In this document: one piece after another, positions 61,513 through 64,000 of the stretch
Position numbering within the stretch: the stretch's first letter is position 1
Layout of the letters: the number at the start of each line of letters is the position of its first letter
DNA from: Lactobacillus crispatus
GTDB lineage: Bacteria > Bacillota > Bacilli > Lactobacillales > Lactobacillaceae
Direction: 5' to 3'
DNA: 64,000 nucleotides
Assembly (NCBI RefSeq): GCF_018987235.1
Contig: NZ_CP072197.1
Location: 1 to 64,000, forward strand
Translations under genes and position numbers: made by a program
The notes under the pieces: model-generated
What the model saw: the letters and a program-made list of their open reading frames with translations, nothing else
Told to the model about the DNA's origin: nothing
Database searches by the model: none

Positions 61513-62847
61513 ATGGAGGAGAAAAAAACTGGGTTACCTACGCTAGCTAGTACGACAATTTGGATGATTAGTTTGGGGTATTTGGGTGTGCAAATCGCCT
61601 TTACTTTGGAAACATCACAGATGAGTCGAATCTTCCAAACATTGGGTGCTGATCCAACTAAACTAGGCTGGTTCTTTATTTTACCGCCGTTAGCTGGATT
61701 GGTAGTGCAACCTGGAATTGGATCATTATCCGATCGAACTTGGATTCCTAAGATTGGACGGCGTTTGCCATATTTATTAGTCGGTATGATCTTTGCCGTA
61801 ATTACTATGATTTTGTTACCAAATGTTGGTAGTTTTGGTCTAGGCTATGGTTCAATTGAGGCTCTAATATTTGGTGCTGTTGCAATCGCGATATTAGACG
61901 TGGCATCGAACATGGCAATGCAACCATTTAAAATGATGATTGGTGACATGGTCAATGATGAACAAAAGTCATATGCCTATGGGATTCAAAGCATGTTGTC
62001 CAACTTTGGTGCTGTTATTGCCGCATTTTTCCCGTTCTTGTTAACTAGTTTGGGTGTTGCTAATACTGCTAAAAAGGGTGTGGTACCACAATCAGTAATT
62101 ATTTCATTTTATGTTGGTGCTGCCGTTTTAGTCATTACATCATTGTTCACGATATTCAGAGTACATGAATATGATCCAGAAACCTACGCTCGTTATCATG
62201 GAATTAAAGAATCTGATAATCAAGAAGGCGGTGGTTGGATTGAACTGCTTAAGAAGGCGCCAAAAGTCTTCTGGCAAGTGTCATTAGTTCAGTTCTTCTG
62301 CTGGATCTCTTTCCAATATCTATCAACTTACGCTACTGGTGCTATTGCACAAAATGTTTGGAATACGACCAATGCCTCCTCTGCAGGCTACCAGATTGCT
62401 GGTAACTGGTTTGGTGTTTTAACTGCTGTACAATCAATTGCGGCAGTAGTTTGGTCATATGTTTTAGCGAAGGTTCCAAATAATCACCACAAGCTAGGTT
62501 ACGGTATCAGTTTGCTACTAGGTGGAGTAGGATATACTTCAATCTTCTTGATTCATTCTCAGGGGTTTTTAATTCTATCCTTCATTTTAATTGGCATCAG
62601 TTGGGCTGGTATGAATACTTATCCATTGACGATGGTATCTAATGCTTTATCAGGTAAACACATGGGAACATACTTAGGTTTGTTCAATTGCTCAATCTGC
62701 TTACCTCAAATTGTGGCATCACTGCTCAGCTTCATGATTTTCCCAATGGTGGGTAACTCCATGCCAGCAATGATGTTGATTACTGGTATTTCAGGCTTCT
62801 TAGGCGCTTTATCAGTTTTAGCAATTAAGGAAACTTACGTAAAATAG
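61513..62847 (+). CDS. MFS sugar transporter (SUC/GPH-like symporter)
   Basis: A 444-residue protein with about twelve membrane helices. GIGSLSDRTWIPKIGRRLPYLLVG is the loop 2-3 signature of the sucrose/maltose symporter-like MFS group. LGWFFILPPLAGLVVQPGIG precedes it. The cre-like site and operator upstream support a carbohydrate substrate; maltose or another disaccharide is plausible but not provable. A terminator follows at 62877-62916. Confidence 0.82.
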   Translation: MEEKKTGLPTLASTTIWMISLGYLGVQIAFTLETSQMSRIFQTLGADPTKLGWFFILPPLAGLVVQPGIGSLSDRTWIPKIGRRLPYLLVGMIFAVITMILLPNVGSFGLGYGSIEALIFGAVAIAILDVASNMAMQPFKMMIGDMVNDEQKSYAYGIQSMLSNFGAVIAAFFPFLLTSLGVANTAKKGVVPQSVIISFYVGAAVLVITSLFTIFRVHEYDPETYARYHGIKESDNQEGGGWIELLKKAPKVFWQVSLVQFFCWISFQYLSTYATGAIAQNVWNTTNASSAGYQIAGNWFGVLTAVQSIAAVVWSYVLAKVPNNHHKLGYGISLLLGGVGYTSIFLIHSQGFLILSFILIGISWAGMNTYPLTMVSNALSGKHMGTYLGLFNCSICLPQIVASLLSFMIFPMVGNSMPAMMLITGISGFLGALSVLAIKETYVK

Positions 62848-62876
62848 CATAATTTTTCCGATAAAAAAACAATAAA

Positions 62877-62916
62877 GGCATCATTTGGCTTTAGATAGCC
62901 AATTTGATGCTTTTTT
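62877..62916 (+). terminator. Terminator after the MFS gene
   Basis: GGCATCA / TTGATGCT stem with internal GGCT/AGCC pairs and a TTTTTT tract. Confidence 0.8.
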
Positions 62917-63254
62917 GCGTATGCTAAATAAGCGTAGTTTGTATTTCTTTTTTATTAGGCCACGCGATACATGTAATATACTGCAGACTTGGCTTTTAAA
63001 TTTCGTTTGTCTTTTCGCCTTTATTTTTGCAAAAAAAAGAATCGAATCCAAATGATTCGATTCCTAAAAAGATCAGTTTTTAAAAGTCAATAGCTTAACT
63101 TAATGACATTGCATTTTGAATAACTGTGGAGATTTTTTGGTATAAGTCCCTTAACGATGACCTCGGCTCTTATTATAATAAGAAAATCCGCAAATTCACA
63201 GTGTTCATATTATAGCTGTCGTTCACTCTTAACTTATAATCCTAAAATAACGTT
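62917..63254. other. Intergenic stretch between convergent genes
   Basis: No gene seen. The only clear structure is the minus-strand terminator at 63031-63063; the remaining about 190 bases before the ABC gene's stop codon show no recognisable motif. Confidence 0.5.
63031..63063 (-). terminator. Terminator of the leftward ABC transporter unit
   Basis: On the minus strand GAATCGAATC-atttg-GATTCGATTC is followed by TTTTTTTT. It lies about 190 bases beyond the stop codon of the ABC ATPase gene. Confidence 0.8.
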
Positions 63255-64000
63255 CTAATCTGTGAAGTATTGCAGAATATCCTCCTCAGTTAGGCGTTTT
63301 TTGTCGTCGCCTTTGACATCAAAAACGATTCTACCATTGTTTAAAATGATAGTGCGGTTTCCGTATTTGATTGCGTCTTTTAATTGGTGAGTGATCATGA
63401 TGCAAGTCAAATGCTCTTCTTGCACAACTTTATCAGTTAGTTCAAGCAATTCGCGGCTAGTATTTGGATCTAACGCCGCAGTATGCTCATCTAGTAAGAG
63501 CAAATCAGGGCGCTTAATTGTTGCCATTAAAAAACTTAATGTTTGTCGTTGACCACCAGAAAGATTACCCACAAAAGTATTTAAGCGTTCATTTAACCCA
63601 TTAGGGAGTTGGGCCGCCTGGCGTTTAAATTCTTGCATATGTTTATCTAGGCCTCTTAAACGCAGACCGCGGTGTTCACCTCGTTTGGTTGCAAGTAATA
63701 AGTTTTCTGCAACAGTCATTCGCGGAGCTGTACCCATTTTAGGATCTTGGAATACTTGGGCAATATATTTAGCGCGTTTTACTTCAGAAAGATTGGTTAA
63801 ATCTTGGTCTTTGAGCATTATTTTTCCGCTAGTAGGAAAAATAGAGCCATTGATAATATTTAGTAGCGTTGATTTACCAGCACCGTTGGTTCCTAAAAGA
63901 GTAACAAAATCTCCATCTTCAAGTTTTAGATTAATATTTTTGAGGATTTGCTTTTCTTCATTGGTACCAGCATTAACGGTAGTGGTAATATTTTGTAAAT
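63255..64000 (-). CDS. ABC transporter ATPase (COG1101/TrpX-associated type), partial
   Basis: The gene continues beyond the right edge; its start is not in the window. The visible 248 residues include Walker A GTNGAGKST (near 63880), VFQDPKMGTAPRMTVAENL (Q-loop), signature LSGGQRQTLSF and Walker B LLLLDEHTAALD. The long GEHRGLRLRGLDKHMQEF insertion after the Q-loop matches ATPases that pair with TrpX/TrpY-type importers of amino-acid-like substrates. The internal ATG at 63818 is not the true start because the Walker A motif lies upstream of it. Confidence 0.88.
   Translation of the reverse strand, partial: LQNITTTVNAGTNEEKQILKNINLKLEDGDFVTLLGTNGAGKSTLLNIINGSIFPTSGKIMLKDQDLTNLSEVKRAKYIAQVFQDPKMGTAPRMTVAENLLLATKRGEHRGLRLRGLDKHMQEFKRQAAQLPNGLNERLNTFVGNLSGGQRQTLSFLMATIKRPDLLLLDEHTAALDPNTSRELLELTDKVVQEEHLTCIMITHQLKDAIKYGNRTIILNNGRIVFDVKGDDKKRLTEEDILQYFTD

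Noticed and set aside
63255..63818. Complete 187-residue ABC ATPase starting at ATG 63818
   Set aside because: The frame continues upstream with a Walker A motif to the window edge, so the gene is partial, not short.

Overview
The window is the replication-origin region of a low-GC Gram-positive chromosome, almost certainly a Lactobacillus of the acidophilus/crispatus/helveticus group. Evidence: the order dnaA-dnaN-yaaA-recF-gyrB-gyrA-rpsF-ssb-rpsR, a helveticin J homologue, an S-layer-type secreted protein, YSIRK-type and LPxTG-type surface proteins, and many lactobacillal insertion sequences. Species is not assigned. No database search was possible; family assignments rest on motifs and gene order.

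Layout. 1-10.05 kb: dnaA (TTG start), an oriC-like spacer with DnaA boxes and a TAC/TAA-trio run, dnaN, yaaA, recF, gyrB, gyrA, rpsF, ssb, rpsR. 10.1-13.9 kb: a phage-like XRE repressor plus ImmA-type protease, facing a holin-like gene and a helveticin J homologue across overlapping promoters, then an S-layer-domain secreted protein. 14.1-18.0 kb: gdpP-rplI-dnaB. 18.2-28.8 kb: a PhnD-type lipoprotein, a degV gene split by IS256 copy 1, an ABC exporter, fructokinase, small stress/membrane proteins, an IS1182-type element, a lipase-fold protein and an MgtC-family protein.

28.97-42.76 kb: an integrative element of about 13.7 kb inserted at the 3' end of a tRNA-Thr gene (12-bp att repeat TCTAGTCAGCAT at both ends). 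It carries a cI-like repressor, an FtsK-type ATPase, a Rep_trans/MobT-type relaxase with an upstream inverted repeat that may be oriT, an excisionase and a tyrosine integrase. Its cargo is a listeriolysin S/streptolysin S-like thiazole/oxazole-modified peptide (TOMM) cluster. A 44-residue precursor gene, too short for ordinary gene calling, encodes the core CCTCTTTSCTTSC. It is followed by an intrinsic terminator, an ABC ATPase, a truncated permease, a McbC/SagB-type dehydrogenase, a SagC-type cyclodehydratase partner, a YcaO protein and a CPBP (CAAX-type) protease. Two IS256 copies have broken the permease and the protease, so in this strain the system is probably decaying.

42.8-57.5 kb: surface-protein genes mixed with gene wreckage: an amino-acid permease remnant, an LPKAG-anchored protein, a frameshifted cobalamin adenosyltransferase, an IS110-family recombinase with a bridge-RNA-like leader, a large YSIRK/LPHTG adhesin split by an IS982-type element and also carrying a nonsense codon, and a three-level nest of elements (ISL3 containing IS3 containing IS256). 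57.5-64 kb: ordinary chromosome again: an OppA-type lipoprotein, an AI-2E-family membrane protein, an SGNH hydrolase, a sugar-transporter-like MFS protein behind a cre-like site, and the end of an ABC ATPase gene that leaves the window.

The four IS256 copies encode identical proteins and have identical lengths, so they probably spread recently. They account for most of the gene breakage seen here.
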